Shown here piece by piece: positions 44,690-56,034 of a stretch of DNA of 64,000 nt. The position numbers and the translations under genes were made by a program. Source of the DNA: Symsagittifera roscoffensis (taxonomy: Eukaryota > Xenacoelomorpha > Acoela > Convolutidae); the NCBI RefSeq assembly GCF_963678635.1, contig NC_087064.1, positions 43,953,159 through 44,017,158 on the forward strand. Direction: 5' to 3'. The number at the start of each line of letters is the position of its first letter. Within the stretch, counting starts at the first letter, position 1. The notes beneath the pieces were generated by a model that ran no database searches, was not told the DNA's origin, and saw only the letters and a list, made by a program, of their open reading frames with translations.

Positions 44690-44912
44690 GGGTAGGGCGA
44701 CAATTCGTATCAAATCACAAGTCGTAACAGGCGACAATTCGCAAAAAGGTATTAGCAAGTCGTATAAGCTTGCTCCGCTGCGCTTAAATTCGGCACTAGA
44801 GGAAAATGCGCGTGAATTCGTGCTTGCAATTAGACTATTGTGGCACATTTTCGCTTGCTATGAATTGTCGCCGGTTACGAACTATCGCCTGTTATGAATT
44901 GTCGCTTCACGG
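44690..44912. mobile_element. MITE-like insertion with subterminal GCGACAATTC repeats
   Basis: Both ends carry GCGACAATTC in opposite orientation, each end having two or more tandem versions spaced ~35 and ~17 bases (…AACAGGCGACAATTC…; GAATTGTCGCCGGTTACGA). Flanks TTAATAAG and TTAAAAAG look like an 8-base target duplication with one mismatch. The homologous repeat at 47.26 kb lacks the insertion. There is no coding capacity beyond chance; the superfamily is unassigned. Confidence 0.65.
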
Positions 44913-46420
44913 TTAAAAAGGTAATGTTGTGATTAGCTCTGAATGTTTACCTGTAGTCCGATGCAATTTTGAGTTCCAAGAAATGTTCAAAAACTTCTTG
45001 AAATTCAGGTAACAAAATTTTATAAAATTCATTACGTTTAATGACCTCTCGTTTAATGACCTTTTCCAGCCTCAACTTTTTGAAAAATAGTTTACCAACT
45101 TTTTGCCGTCTTCTTATTTTGCAGAAAATAATTATGAACGGCTTTAGTGCGTCTTATGATGGGCTCACAAAGAAAAATATTCTGTAAGAAGGAAAATTTT
45201 GGCGAAGTTTTTTGTCGTAACTGAAATAAGTTTATTGCTTATTTTTAGAATCTGAACTATGTCTAGAAGCTTTTTGATATAAAAAAAATATTCAATGCCC
45301 TGCGAATTTTCTCTGACTTGACTAAAATTGGGCTTTAAAAAACAATCTGGGCTAATATTCTTTATCATTTCTGGCCCAGTCCGGAAAACAGGACTGACTT
45401 TAAAGCTCAATCAAGAAACTAATGTTGACAAAATAGATAGTTTTTCATTTTACATCCTTTCCACCTGTCACAAGAAAATTGAAAAATAACCAAAAAAAGA
45501 ACAGAGCAACAGCGAAGATTCGAATCACATGCAATACAAAAGTAGGTGAATAGTATGAAAAAAAATCTCGAAAAAAAACGGAAAAAGTGACTTTTCGAAA
45601 ACGGTTTGAACTCTGGTTGATTTTTTAAACATAAGGGAGTTTGTTAGATTTTTTTCGAAGGCTTCTTAAACTAGTAGAAAAATTCCAGCTATGAGCAAAC
45701 TACAGATAGTTCGTTCTAATAAGTAGATAGAAAAGATAAGACAAAAATTCCTAAATAAACCAAAAGCAAAGGAAAAATTTTTGGAATTACACTAATTGCA
45801 AGGCCATCAGGAATACTTAAACTCAATCCTCAATTCATCCAAAAAATGAAAAACAAATTTAAGGAAAAATAGGTTTTTCAAAAAACTGAATCAAAAGAAG
45901 TTCAAACACTGAACGCAAAGAAACATGCAGAAAAACTACAAATTATATCATTCCCATCATACACAAGGTTTATACACAAGACTATAAAAACTTGACAACC
46001 ACAGACGAAAACAAAAATTGTCATAAAATTTGAGCTGGAACTAGTTTCTGGTAAATACCATTCCACGCTTCGCAAATACCTCTAAGACAAAAACAGTCAG
46101 GTCAAAACCAAAAAGGATGATCAATACTTTTTCCAGAAATTCTAAGAAAGTTTTAGAAAAAATTTTCCCCATATTTCAATCAATTCGATGAGCGATCACC
46201 TCTTGAAAACAAGCGCAATTCCTCCGCTCGATACAATTTATGCTTTACGCAAATGCAAAGGCTTTATGCATGTCATTTCAGAGGCGATGCGAATTTTTAC
46301 ATAGTTTGTAAACCATAAATGAATAGGTTGGTAAATCGCTTGAAAACTAATCAACATTTAGCAGAAAATTAAATCAAAATGCCAATCACGTAAATTCAAA
46401 AGTTCCACACAGAGGCGAAA
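44913..46420. other. AT-rich DNA, no gene seen
   Basis: Continuation of the dispersed repeat to about 45010 (matches 47270-47390), then non-coding AT-rich sequence. Confidence 0.45.
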
Positions 46421-46720
46421 CTGTCCAAATACTAGCGAGAATGACAAAAAGCAGCTCTATGAAGTACAATAAAAAGATTAGAAATAAGTCTCGAATTAGT
46501 AAAAAAAAACCTGCTACGTCTGAGACTCGAACCTGCGACGTAGAGATTGGACGTCTCGCACACTAACCACTCAACTGCGGAAGCTTAATAGGTATTGAAC
46601 ACTAGCCACATATAAGGCAGAGAACAGATGCTTTGCAATTTCATCTGTAAACTTTTTAATTAACACTTTCAGTTAGGTCAGAAAAAGAAGGTTCGTAATA
46701 ATACATTACTCTGATCGTTA
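46420..46720 (-). repeat. tRNA-derived SINE, independent copy
   Basis: Minus-strand head with box A (AGTTGAGTGGTTAGTG), the hairpin GAGACGTCCAATCTC and box B (GCAGGTTCGAGTCTC). It matches the SINE within the STOML1 units, including the TAGCCACATATAA flank and the AGAAGGTTCGTAATAATAC end, but is more diverged and outside the array. Confidence 0.85.
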
Positions 46721-47058
46721 GCGTAAACAGACATTTGAAAAATGTCCATGAACTGACGATGCGATGAAAATAAAAAAAATACTGACTACAATTTTAATAG
46801 TTTTTTTTTCATTTTTAAAATTTTGAATGCAAAAAATATCACGTTAAAGCTTTTTGAACTTTCGAAATATTTTATGACTGATACGTTTTCGCTAAAGTAG
46901 GCTCAATTTGAACAACTAGATGACAAGATTTTTTTTTCGCTGGGAAATTTTGAAATAAATTAAATAAATTTCACATTTGAAAAGGGAAGTCATTCACGCC
47001 ATTTCCTTTTCTCAAATGGAGAGCGTTGTTTGCTTTCGTTTTAGCAAATGAAATTGAA

Positions 47059-48439
47059 TTGAACTCAAAAAGAAAGAAAAAATCAAAAACAACTTAATAC
47101 ATGATAAACAAATACACCAATCCGAAATGGTTTGAACACTTTTTCAGACTTCCTGAAAAGGTTAGCAAGACCTCATTAAGTGTCTGACACTCAAAATCGT
47201 AGATTGCAAGCTCTTCATCGTCCCGACCACTGTCAGATCCTTTTAGAGTCATATTAGGGGAAAAAGTAATATTTTGAACGTTAAACAGGCAATGCTGTGA
47301 ATAGTTCTGAATGCTTACCTCTGGTCCAGTCAGACGCAACTGTTTTCAACAATTTGCAAAAACATTTTGAAATTCCAGCTAACAACTTGCATCTTTTTTA
47401 CACAGAGGTGAAGCTTCGCTTCGCCAACACGAACGAGAAAACGACAAAAAATGCAGCTACATAAAGTGCAATGAGGAAAAGTATAAATAAGCCTCGAAAT
47501 AGCAAAAAACGCTACAAAGAAATTTCCAGATAAAAGAACACTTTTAATGAACACTTTTATTTGCGAGTTAGGCTAGAAAAAAGCTTAACAACGCTAGTGT
47601 AAATTCTATCAGTCGTATAAGCTCGTGTTTAAAAACATTTTCAAGCCTCCTCAGAGATGATGCGAGCTGCTGCATAAATGTCACAAAAACCTCCCCTTGT
47701 CGAGAAAAATCACTTTTAAATTTTGGCTTCATAGGTGCAAATCATCAAAAACCAGGTTTATCAACGAAGTAGTTGATTGCTTCAACAAAGAGAATTAAAG
47801 GTACTTTTTGAGAAGTTTTCAATGATAAGTACGCGAGCTTCTTTTCCCACCCTCACTCAAGATCTGCAGTGTTGTTTTCCGACCAACGAATGTTTAAAAA
47901 CAACTTCAAATTTGTTGATCTGGACTTCAATTCTGGATTTCAATCAACGAAAAACTGAATTAGCAGAACTATAAATCAGAAAAGCGTAATTCTCGCCTCG
48001 ATAACCTACGAGTGTTTGTGAAAAACCTAAATTTATGCGAGAAAAACCACCATACAATAAGCCATAGTTCTTTCCATCCTTCTTCCCATGTGTCTGTTCA
48101 GAAACACAAAATTAACTTCGCACCCCTTTTCATTTTTTGTATCCCTCCAATCACAAAGTCACGTAGAAAAAACTAAACACAGGAAAAAAAACTCAGAGGT
48201 GAAGCAGAGATTCACACCACTAGCCACACAAAAGTATATGCTTGAGAATGAGGAAAAAATCTAAGAGCAGACAAAAGCCATACTTGCAAAAATGCTTGAA
48301 CTCCCGTTAGTAGTATATGTTGGATGAATTCAGACTGGGGGGGGGGGAAGTCTGAAAAAGTGTTCAAACCATTTCGGATTGGTGTATTTGTTTATCATGT
48401 ATTAAGTTGTTTTTGATTTTTTCTTTCTTTTTGAGTTCA
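47059..48439. repeat. Inverted repeat, 94-bp arms with ~1.2 kb between
   Basis: The arm 47060-47153 (…AATACACCAATCCGAAATGG…) reappears as its reverse complement at 48346-48439, essentially identical. The spacer holds AT-rich DNA and SINE-tail phrases near 47400-47530. It is a foldback-like arrangement. The small minus-strand frame across the left arm is not a gene. Confidence 0.8.
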
Positions 48440-48670
48440 TTGTAGGGAATTAAGAACTCATTAGGATAGGGAATAGGATTCCTAATGTGTTACGATGGTA
48501 AGTTTCAGATGGTAAGTTTTTTTCGGCGCACGAATTTCCCATATATAGCGCATAGATTTCCCTATGTATAAGAAATTCATTGTAGGGAATTAAGAACTCA
48601 TTAGGATAGGGAATAGGATTCCTTATGTATTACGATGTTAAGGTTTCAGATGGTAAGATGGTAAATTTCA
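48440..48670. repeat. Direct duplication of ~85-bp segment
   Basis: CATTGTAGGGAATTAAGAAC…GGATTCCT…TTTCAGATGGTAAG occurs at about 48439-48523 and 48578-48660. Confidence 0.75.
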
Positions 48671-48757
48671 GAAAAAAAATTTGGTGCCCGAATTTTTTGA
48701 CGCTCCATTTTGCCAAAGTTCCAGATTCTAAATGCTTTTTTTAACGAAAAACAAAAT

Positions 48758-50271
48758 ATTATTAATCCAAACGTAGCGTTAAAAAAGAATTTTTGAAAAA
48801 AGGTTAATTACAGAGAAAATCTATTAATTCACAGCATCGTATACAATTTTACTACATATTGTCTTACAATTTTAGAGGTTTAGTATGTATTCCATCATAT
48901 TCAACTTCCCGTTTAGGGTAAAAATAGCTCAGTACTTTTTTAGTTTGTTCATAAGTTGCGACTGCATGGTTAATCGTTTTGAATCCTCTATTTGTTGACT
49001 TCAAATTCACTGCCTCATCCAAAACTTGTCGATACTTTGCCATCGGGCTATCTCCAGAGTCTTCTAATGCGCGTTTGTTCAGTCCTTTACTGCTAAACTT
49101 ATACTTTTGACTTTTACTATCATAACAGCAAAGGATTTTACTACACAGGCATAACATTTCGGTGCATCTGAAATCCTCCTTGCGCAATCCTGGTTCTCTC
49201 TTGTCATGTTTCTTATGTTTAGAGCAACAAGTACGTGGGAAAAAGTTGTTTTTCGCATCTGCTCTGAAATCGACTCGACAGTCCTGGCTTCGCTTTTCAG
49301 TCCATTCTGCTCGCTTGCTGGGAAGGATAAATTCATCTAAATCTTCTTCTGCCAGAGCCAAAATGAGGGAATCTGTATCCATTTCGAGTTCTTCGAATTT
49401 GTTGACATCGCAAAATTTATCGAAAAAGTTATAATAGAGCTCCAACACTCTCAACTTGGCATACTGTAGTATATAGAACCCTACTATAATTGGTTCAAGA
49501 TGCTCTATAGTAGATTTAAAAAGCTCCATTTCATACAAATCTTTTGCTACGATATTGAGTCTCTTGAAGAATTGGTTATTGATAGCTTAGTGTGTTTTTT
49601 CGTCTCCAAGATATTTTGTCATTGTATGTTTTGATCTGTCCATTATTTGATAGCCGTAGAAACACGTTCGTAGAAGTTTCATTGTTTCGGCTACTACGTC
49701 AGATAATGAATTTTCATCGCCGGCTCGCCTAGCATCAACAACAGACTGAACAAAGCTGTTGAATACTTTACGCGGTGTGTATTGTACAAATCGATGAATT
49801 TTTGTACACTGTAGTCCAAGATCCAAGTAAAAGTTGAAAAGTGGTGTGATCAGTTTTCAGTTGGTCAACTTGAAGCTCGATATCAACATTCGTTGCGGTT
49901 GTTCTAACAAATCGTTTTCTTCCGCATATGTCTTCATATAATCGTCAATATCGTTTCTGGTAACATTAATATTTTTGAAATTAGGTGGGAAGTCGGAAAA
50001 TTTTGCTTTTAGCTCATCTGGAACACTAAGATCGCATTGCAAGTAGCCGAACATTGTTCCATTACTTAAGTACTGCACCAGTGAAGTGACAGAAAGGAGT
50101 CTTTTGAAGGGAAAGTGAGTTCTAACGTGAATTTTTACGTCTACATTGTTTTTAAATTGATCCCACCAACTACACTCCCACTTTTCTTCTACAGAGTATC
50201 CTTTTTCTCGAATGTAGTCTTTTCGAAGCTCATCCAATTCTCTTTTCTTGATTCCTCGTTTGATATCATCC
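48758..50271 (-). pseudogene. Family-B DNA polymerase, palm/C-terminal unit 1 of 3
   Basis: One 1,514-bp unit on the minus strand. It encodes, in a single frame broken by two stops, the post-motif-A part of a family-B (protein-primed-like) DNA polymerase: VEEKWECSWWDQFKNN, GYLQCDLSVPDELKAKF, the motif-B region ETMKLLRTCFYGYQIMDRS (degenerate: the canonical K-x-x-x-N-S-x-Y-G is altered), and motif C ELEMDTDSLILALAEED (near 49385). It then runs to a natural-looking C-terminus REVEYDGIHTKPLKL at 48864. The stops are TGA after FKLTN and TAA after DEKTH. Unit 1 is free of frameshifts. Confidence 0.88.
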
Positions 50272-51785
50272 ATTATTAATCCAAACGTAGCGTTAAAAAA
50301 GAATTTTTGAAAAAAGGTTAATTACAGAGAAAATCTATTAATTCACAGCATCGTATACAATTTTACTACATATTGTCTTACAATTTTAGAGGTTTAGTAT
50401 GTATTCCATCATATTCAACTTCCCGTTTAGGGTAAAAATAGCTCAGTACTTTTTTAGTTTGTTCATAAGTTGCGACTGCATGGTTAATCGTTTTGAATCC
50501 TCTATTTGTTGACTTCAAATTCACTGCCTCATCCAAAACTTGTCGATACTTTGCCATCGGGCTATCTCCAGAGTCTTCTAATGCGCGTTTGTTCTGTCCT
50601 TTACTGCTAAACTTATACTTTTGACTTTTACTATCATAACAGCAAAAGATTTTACTACACAGGCATAACATTTCGGTGCATCTGAAATCCTCCTTGCGCA
50701 ATCCTGGTTCTCTCTTGTCATGTTTCTTATGTTTAGAGCAACAAGTACGTGGGAAAAAGTTGTTTTTCGCATCTGCTCTGAAATCGACTCGACAGTCCTG
50801 GCTTCGCTTTTCAGTCCATTCTGCTCGCTTGCTGGGAAGGATAAATTCATCTAAATCTTCTTCTGCCAGAGCCAAAATGAGGGAATCTGTATCCATTTCG
50901 AGTTCTTCGAATTTGTTGACATCGCAAAATTTATCGAAAAAGTTATAATAGAGCTCCAACACTCTCAACTTGGCATACTGTAGTATATAGAACCCTACTA
51001 TAATTGGTTCAAGATGCTCTATAGTAGATTTAAAAAGCTCCATTTCATACAAATCTTTTGCTACGATATTGAGTCTCTTGAAGAATTGGTTATTGATAGC
51101 TTAGTGTGTTTTTTCGTCTCCAAGATATTTTGTCATTGTATGTTTTGATCTGTCCATTATTTGATAGCCGTAGAAACACGTTCGTAGAAGTTTCATTGTT
51201 TCGGCTACTACGTCAGATAATGAATTTTCATCGCCGGCTCGCCTAGCATCAACAACAGACTGAACAAAGCTGTTGAATACTTTACGCGGTGTGTATTGTA
51301 CAAATCGATGAATTTTTGTACACTGTAGTCCAAGATCCAAGTAAAAGTTGAAAAGTGGTGTGATCAGTTTTCAGTTGGTCAACTTGAAGCTCGATATCAA
51401 CATTCGTTGCGGTTGTTCTAACAAATCGTTTTCTTCCGCATATGTCTTCATATAATCGTCAATATCGTTTCTGGTAACATTAATATTTTTGAAATTAGGT
51501 GGGAAGTCGGAAAATTTTGCTTTTAGCTCATCTGGAACACTAAGATCGCATTGCAAGTAGCCGAACATTGTTCCATTACTTAAGTACTGCACCAGTGAAG
51601 TGACAGAAAGGAGTCTTTTGAAGGGAAAGTGAGTTCTAACGTGAATTTTTACGTCTACATTGTTTTTAAATTGATCCCACCAACTACACTCCCACTTTTC
51701 TTCTACAGAGTATCCTTTTTCTCGAATGTAGTCTTTTCGAAGCTCATCCAATTCTCTTTTCTTGATTCCTCGTTTGATATCATCC
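50272..51785 (-). pseudogene. Family-B DNA polymerase unit 2 of 3
   Basis: Almost identical to unit 1, at exactly 1,514 bp offset. Only isolated substitutions are seen (for example GLNKRALE to GQNKRALE, SKILCC to SKIFCC). The same two stop codons are present. Confidence 0.9.
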
Positions 51786-53298
51786 ATTATTAATCCAAAC
51801 GTAGCGTTAAAAAAGAATTTTTGAAAAAAGGTTAATTACAGAGAAAATCTATTAATTCACAGCATCGTATACAATTTTTACTACATATTGTCTTACAATT
51901 TTAGAGGTTTAGTATGTATTCCATCATATTCAACTTCCCGTTTAGGGTAAAAATAGCTCAGTACTTTTTTAGTTTGTTCATAAGTTGCGACTGCATGGTT
52001 AATCGTTTTGAATCCTCTATTTGTTGACTTCAAATTCACTGCCTCATCCAAAACTTGTCGATACTTTGCCATCGGGCTATCTCCAGAGTCTTCTAATGCG
52101 CGTTTGTTCAGTCCTTTACTGCTAAACTTATACTTTGACTTTTACTATCATAACAGCAAAGGATTTTACTACACAGGCATAACATTTCGGTGCATCTGAA
52201 ATCCTCCTTGCGCAATCCTGGTTTTCTTGTCATGTTTCTTATGTTTAGAGCAACAAGTACGTGGGAAAAAGTTGTTTTTCGCATCTGCTCTGAAATCGAC
52301 TCGACAGTCCTGGCTTCGCTTTTCAGTCCATTCTGCTCGCTTGCTGGGAAGGATAAATTCATCTAAATCTTCTTCTGCCAGAGCCAAAATGAGGGAATCT
52401 GTATCCATTTCGAGTTCTTCGAATTTGTTGACATCGCAAAATTTATCGAAAAAGTTATAATAGAGCTCCAACACTCTCAACTTGGCATACTGTAGTATAT
52501 AGAACCCTACTATAATTGGTTCAAGATGCTCTATAGTAGATTTAAAAAACTCCATTTCATACAAGTCTTTTGCTACGATATTGAGTCTCTTGAAGAATTG
52601 GTTATTGATAGCTTAGTGTGTTTTTTCGTCTCCAAGATATTTTGTCATTGTATGTTTTGATCTGTCCATTATTTGATAGCCGTAGAAACACGTTCGTAGA
52701 AGTTTCATTGTTTCGTCTACTACGTCAGATAATGAATTTTCATCGCCGGCTCGCCTAGCATCAACAACAGACTGAACAAAGCTGTTGAATACTTTACGCG
52801 GTGTGTATTGTACAAATCGATGAATTTTTGTACACTGTAGTCCAAGATCCAAGTAAAAGTTGAAAAGTGGTGTGATCAGTTTTCAGTTGGTCAACTTGAA
52901 GCTCGATATCAACATTCGTTGCGGTTGTTCTAACAAATCGTTTTCTTCCGCATATGTCTTCATATAATCGTCAATATCGTTTCTGGTAACATTAATATTT
53001 TTGAAATTAGGTGGGAAGTCGGAAAATTTTGCTTTTAGCTCATCTGGAACACTAAGATCGCATTGCAAGTAGCCGAACATTGTTCCATTACTTAAGTACT
53101 GCACCAGTGAAGTGACAGAAAGGAGTCTTTTGAAGGGAAAGTGAGTTCTAACGTGAATTTTTACGTCTACATTGTTTTTAAATTGATCCCACCAACTACA
53201 CTCCCACTTTTCTTCTACAGAGTATCCTTTTTCTCGAATGTAGTCTTTTCGAAGCTCATCCAATTCTCTTTTCTTGATTCCTCGTTTGATATCATCAT
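51786..53298 (-). pseudogene. Family-B DNA polymerase unit 3 of 3
   Basis: The unit joined directly to the upstream polymerase sequence. It shares both stop codons with units 1 and 2 and adds a one-base deletion near 52134 and a two-base deletion near 52224, so its C-terminal frame is lost. A one-base insertion also lies in the 3' flank near 51880. Confidence 0.9.
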
Positions 53299-53890
53299 CA
53301 GTTAAGCTCCGTCTAGCTTCTTGACAAGGGCAAAAATGGAAATAACAACCCATTGCTTCAAAGACAGTCTTACAATGGTTGCAAAAACCATCAACACTAA
53401 AGCAATCAATTTTTACTGGGTTCCTGTAGTGTAGTAACTCTTAATTTTGCATTCAGAACTGGTTGCTTGAAAGTATGACACGACCATATTTTCAAACGTT
53501 CGAACTCGATTCTGCCTTGCCTTGACTTTTTGTGTTTCTTCATCGTAGTCCCATCTTGTATACAAGCCTGTGGGCATATCCTGACACATAGAATAAGGAT
53601 AAAGTTGACTAGCATCAATACCAACGATTGATTTACACAAGTTGTTTGATTTTGGAGTAAACGTTTTGTTTGCTCCTGCTTTCCTTGTGAAAACAATAGA
53701 GGGACCTCCGGTCATATATTCCCGTATTTTTTCAAGCAAAACACTATCACTAGAGAAGACTGGGTTAAACTTATGGTCGGTTGAATTGTGTGGACAGATA
53801 TTGGCTAGATTCGGTAGTGTGCAGCCGAGCTTTAACATGTCTATCCCTGTTTCATGATAAAATTCAATCATTTTCTGCATAGCTTCAAGG
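53299..53890 (-). pseudogene. Family-B DNA polymerase, motif-A region
   Basis: The minus-strand continuation upstream of unit 3. It encodes MLKLGCTLPNLANICPHNST, GGPSIVFTRKAG, motif A in SIVGIDASQLYPYSMCQDMP (near 53625) and TGLYTRWDYDEE. A frame change near 53420 separates this from FSVDGFCNHCKTVFEAMGCY and the Cys/His-rich FHFCPCQEARRSLTDD segment. The exonuclease domain is missing; sequence upstream of about 53890 belongs to another repeat. Such polymerases occur in self-synthesising DNA elements and virus-like insertions of invertebrates. The copy cannot be functional. Confidence 0.85.
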
Positions 53891-53894
53891 GTAA

Positions 53895-54410
53895 TAAGGC
53901 CACGACAAACATATTTGGTCTTCATACTCAACCTCGTAAAACCACTCGTTACACTAATATTTTGAAACTCGTGTGAGATGGGGGGGGGGGAGGAAAAAAA
54001 GCCATTAGCTTTCGCGTTTGATTGGATTTTGAAAACTTGTTTGTTTTTCGAGATAGACGATAGATTTTTGTAATTTACAGCTTTTGAAGTGTCAATAAAC
54101 GAAGTGAAGGCAAGACAATCAATCAAATTGTGCGTGTTTTTTGTTTGTTTGTTTTCGGTGAAAAATCCTTATTCTTGCGCACGCTCAATTTTGTTGTTGT
54201 TGCTGTTTTAATTTTTGATTTCGTTTTAATTTCTATTCATATTAGTCTGTATGTAAACTTTCATAGCAATCGGACAATGTGGTCAACAAAATTACATGTA
54301 AAAGTTTGCAGGTGGTGGGGGGGGGGGGCGGAAAGGAAAAAGAGCCACGCTACTAACTAAGTAACCGTTGATAGATAACTTGCCTCTACCACTTCCCCCT
54401 CCCCAATTTC
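53895..54410. repeat. Dispersed G-tract repeat
   Basis: A repeat with a polypurine end (a run of ten G's followed by AGGAAAAAAAGCC near 53981-54005; a longer G-run near 54317-54328) that matches about 63206-63320. The 5' end of the polymerase frame runs into it, so the polymerase is truncated by this repeat. Confidence 0.65.
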
Positions 54411-55037
54411 AGATTTTCCAACTTCATAGTTGTTTTACGAGTTATAATGGCTAAATGTACAGTGTGATTCATGGAGAAAAATTCTGTTCACAATTTTTAG
54501 TTTGTTCACCATGCCAAGTTTCATTGCATCATGAGCATGTTGTGAGTGGGTTAGTGGAAAAGAGCCCATAACTTTAAGACAAGGGAAAAATTAATCCTGT
54601 AACAAATTGCCAAAATTGAATATAAGGCTCTTTTCAATTTGATATGTTTTTGGAATAACAATTTGCACGCAGTCATAATGCAAGGAAAACTTACATGGTG
54701 AACAAGTTTGTTCATCCTACTTCATATCGTAACACCACACCCGCATTTTCTCATAAAAACACGTGAAACAACTGCAAAATCAGAAAATTTGAATTGTGCG
54801 AGGGGGAGAGCCGAAAACTTTGTGGACGGTTAATTCTCAAAACACAAACACAAGGTGAGGAAAAATCAATTTAGAATACAATCCTTAAATCAATCGTCAC
54901 ATCAATCAAGTACAAATATATGAGTGGGTGGTATTATCCGGTTACTGTTACAATACATGTCACGAACATGACATGTCCAATTGCACACCAAATGAAACTT
55001 CATCGTAGCACGTAAAGCACATGTCCAGGCAAGAAAG
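54411..55037. other. AT-rich DNA, no gene seen
   Basis: No recognisable coding or repeat motif beyond scattered poly-A. It may be intergenic space downstream of the IGF2BP-like gene. Confidence 0.4.
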
Positions 55038-55400
55038 TTGTCGCGTTCAGAAACGACGGATAATTATCGAATGAGTAAATGCAAAATTACATATTTAAAC
55101 TTGAGAAAAGAGAAAAGCCGTGGGGCAACAAGAGGCAGCAGCAGCTGTGCTGCAAGGGCTACCAAGGCACATCACCGCAGTCGCCGGCGCCACGTTAGAA
55201 CCTGTGATCCGGCAGTCGGCGAGCCAAGTGACGGACGGAGGAAGAAGAGTTACACTTTGGAAAGTGGAGTTAGTTAGTAATGAGGAGATATAAAGATAAG
55301 GCAAAGCGAACACATTCAATGTTTTGTTGCAGGTTCTACTACACGAAGAAAGGTCAAATATTACAAGAACATCTACATGAAGCAAGCGATTAAAGGTTGG
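55038..55400 (+). other. GC-rich island, possible exon
   Basis: About 55110-55260 is distinctly GC-richer than its surroundings. On the plus strand one frame reads QQEAAAAVLQGLPRHITAV then AGATLEPVIRQSASQ and VTDGGRRVTLWKVELV. A splice-acceptor-like TTTTGTTGCAG lies at 55322-55332. No family is recognised and no start or donor is certain. It could be an exon or a fragment of an element. Confidence 0.3.
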
Positions 55401-56034
55401 GTGGAGAATTTACAAATCATCACTTACAGCAATTAGTTTATTGTACTGGCTTTACAAATCAATTATCAGTTACGTCAGATCAGGAAGAAATTGACTCAGC
55501 CAGATGATTATTAAAACAAAACCAGTTAGATGTAATAAAATACCAGACATTACTGATTTTCTTCTATCATTCTTTCAAAATAAGCATTCGCTGAAACTGG
55601 CTAAATCAATTTTCAGAACTTTTCGTATCAAAATTCTACAAAACGAAGCTATTGAGTCACTGAAATGGAGAAATGTTTCTGATCAAATATAAACTTAGAG
55701 AAAATGCTGAATAGCGTTTTCGTGAAAAATAATCTGCAAAAACTGAAAGCAAATCACTAGGCACACAATTTGCAGACAAGCATGAAAATGGTATAAATAT
55801 AAAAATTTAATAAGATATCGAAACATGACTGGCTCCGGCCACACTAAATCGAAAGTTAAATACATACTGAACGAAAAACAAAACATAGTACCACGAGAGA
55901 TGAAATTTAGTTTCATATCTTTCGAACGATATGTTCAAGTTTAAGGCGTTTAGTGTCGTACGTCAAAAGTAGTAAAGCGGTTTTCAAGTTTTTGAAGCAC
56001 CATGCATTTTGACATTACATTGAACGTAATTACG
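55401..56034. other. 3' flank of the IGF2BP-like gene
   Basis: AT-rich. A minus-strand AATAAA is present near 55441-55436. No gene. Confidence 0.4.

Noticed and set aside
48758-53890. Intact Maverick/Polinton or adintovirus
   Set aside because: Only the polymerase is recognisable. No integrase, capsid, protease or packaging ATPase is seen nearby, and the polymerase is broken.
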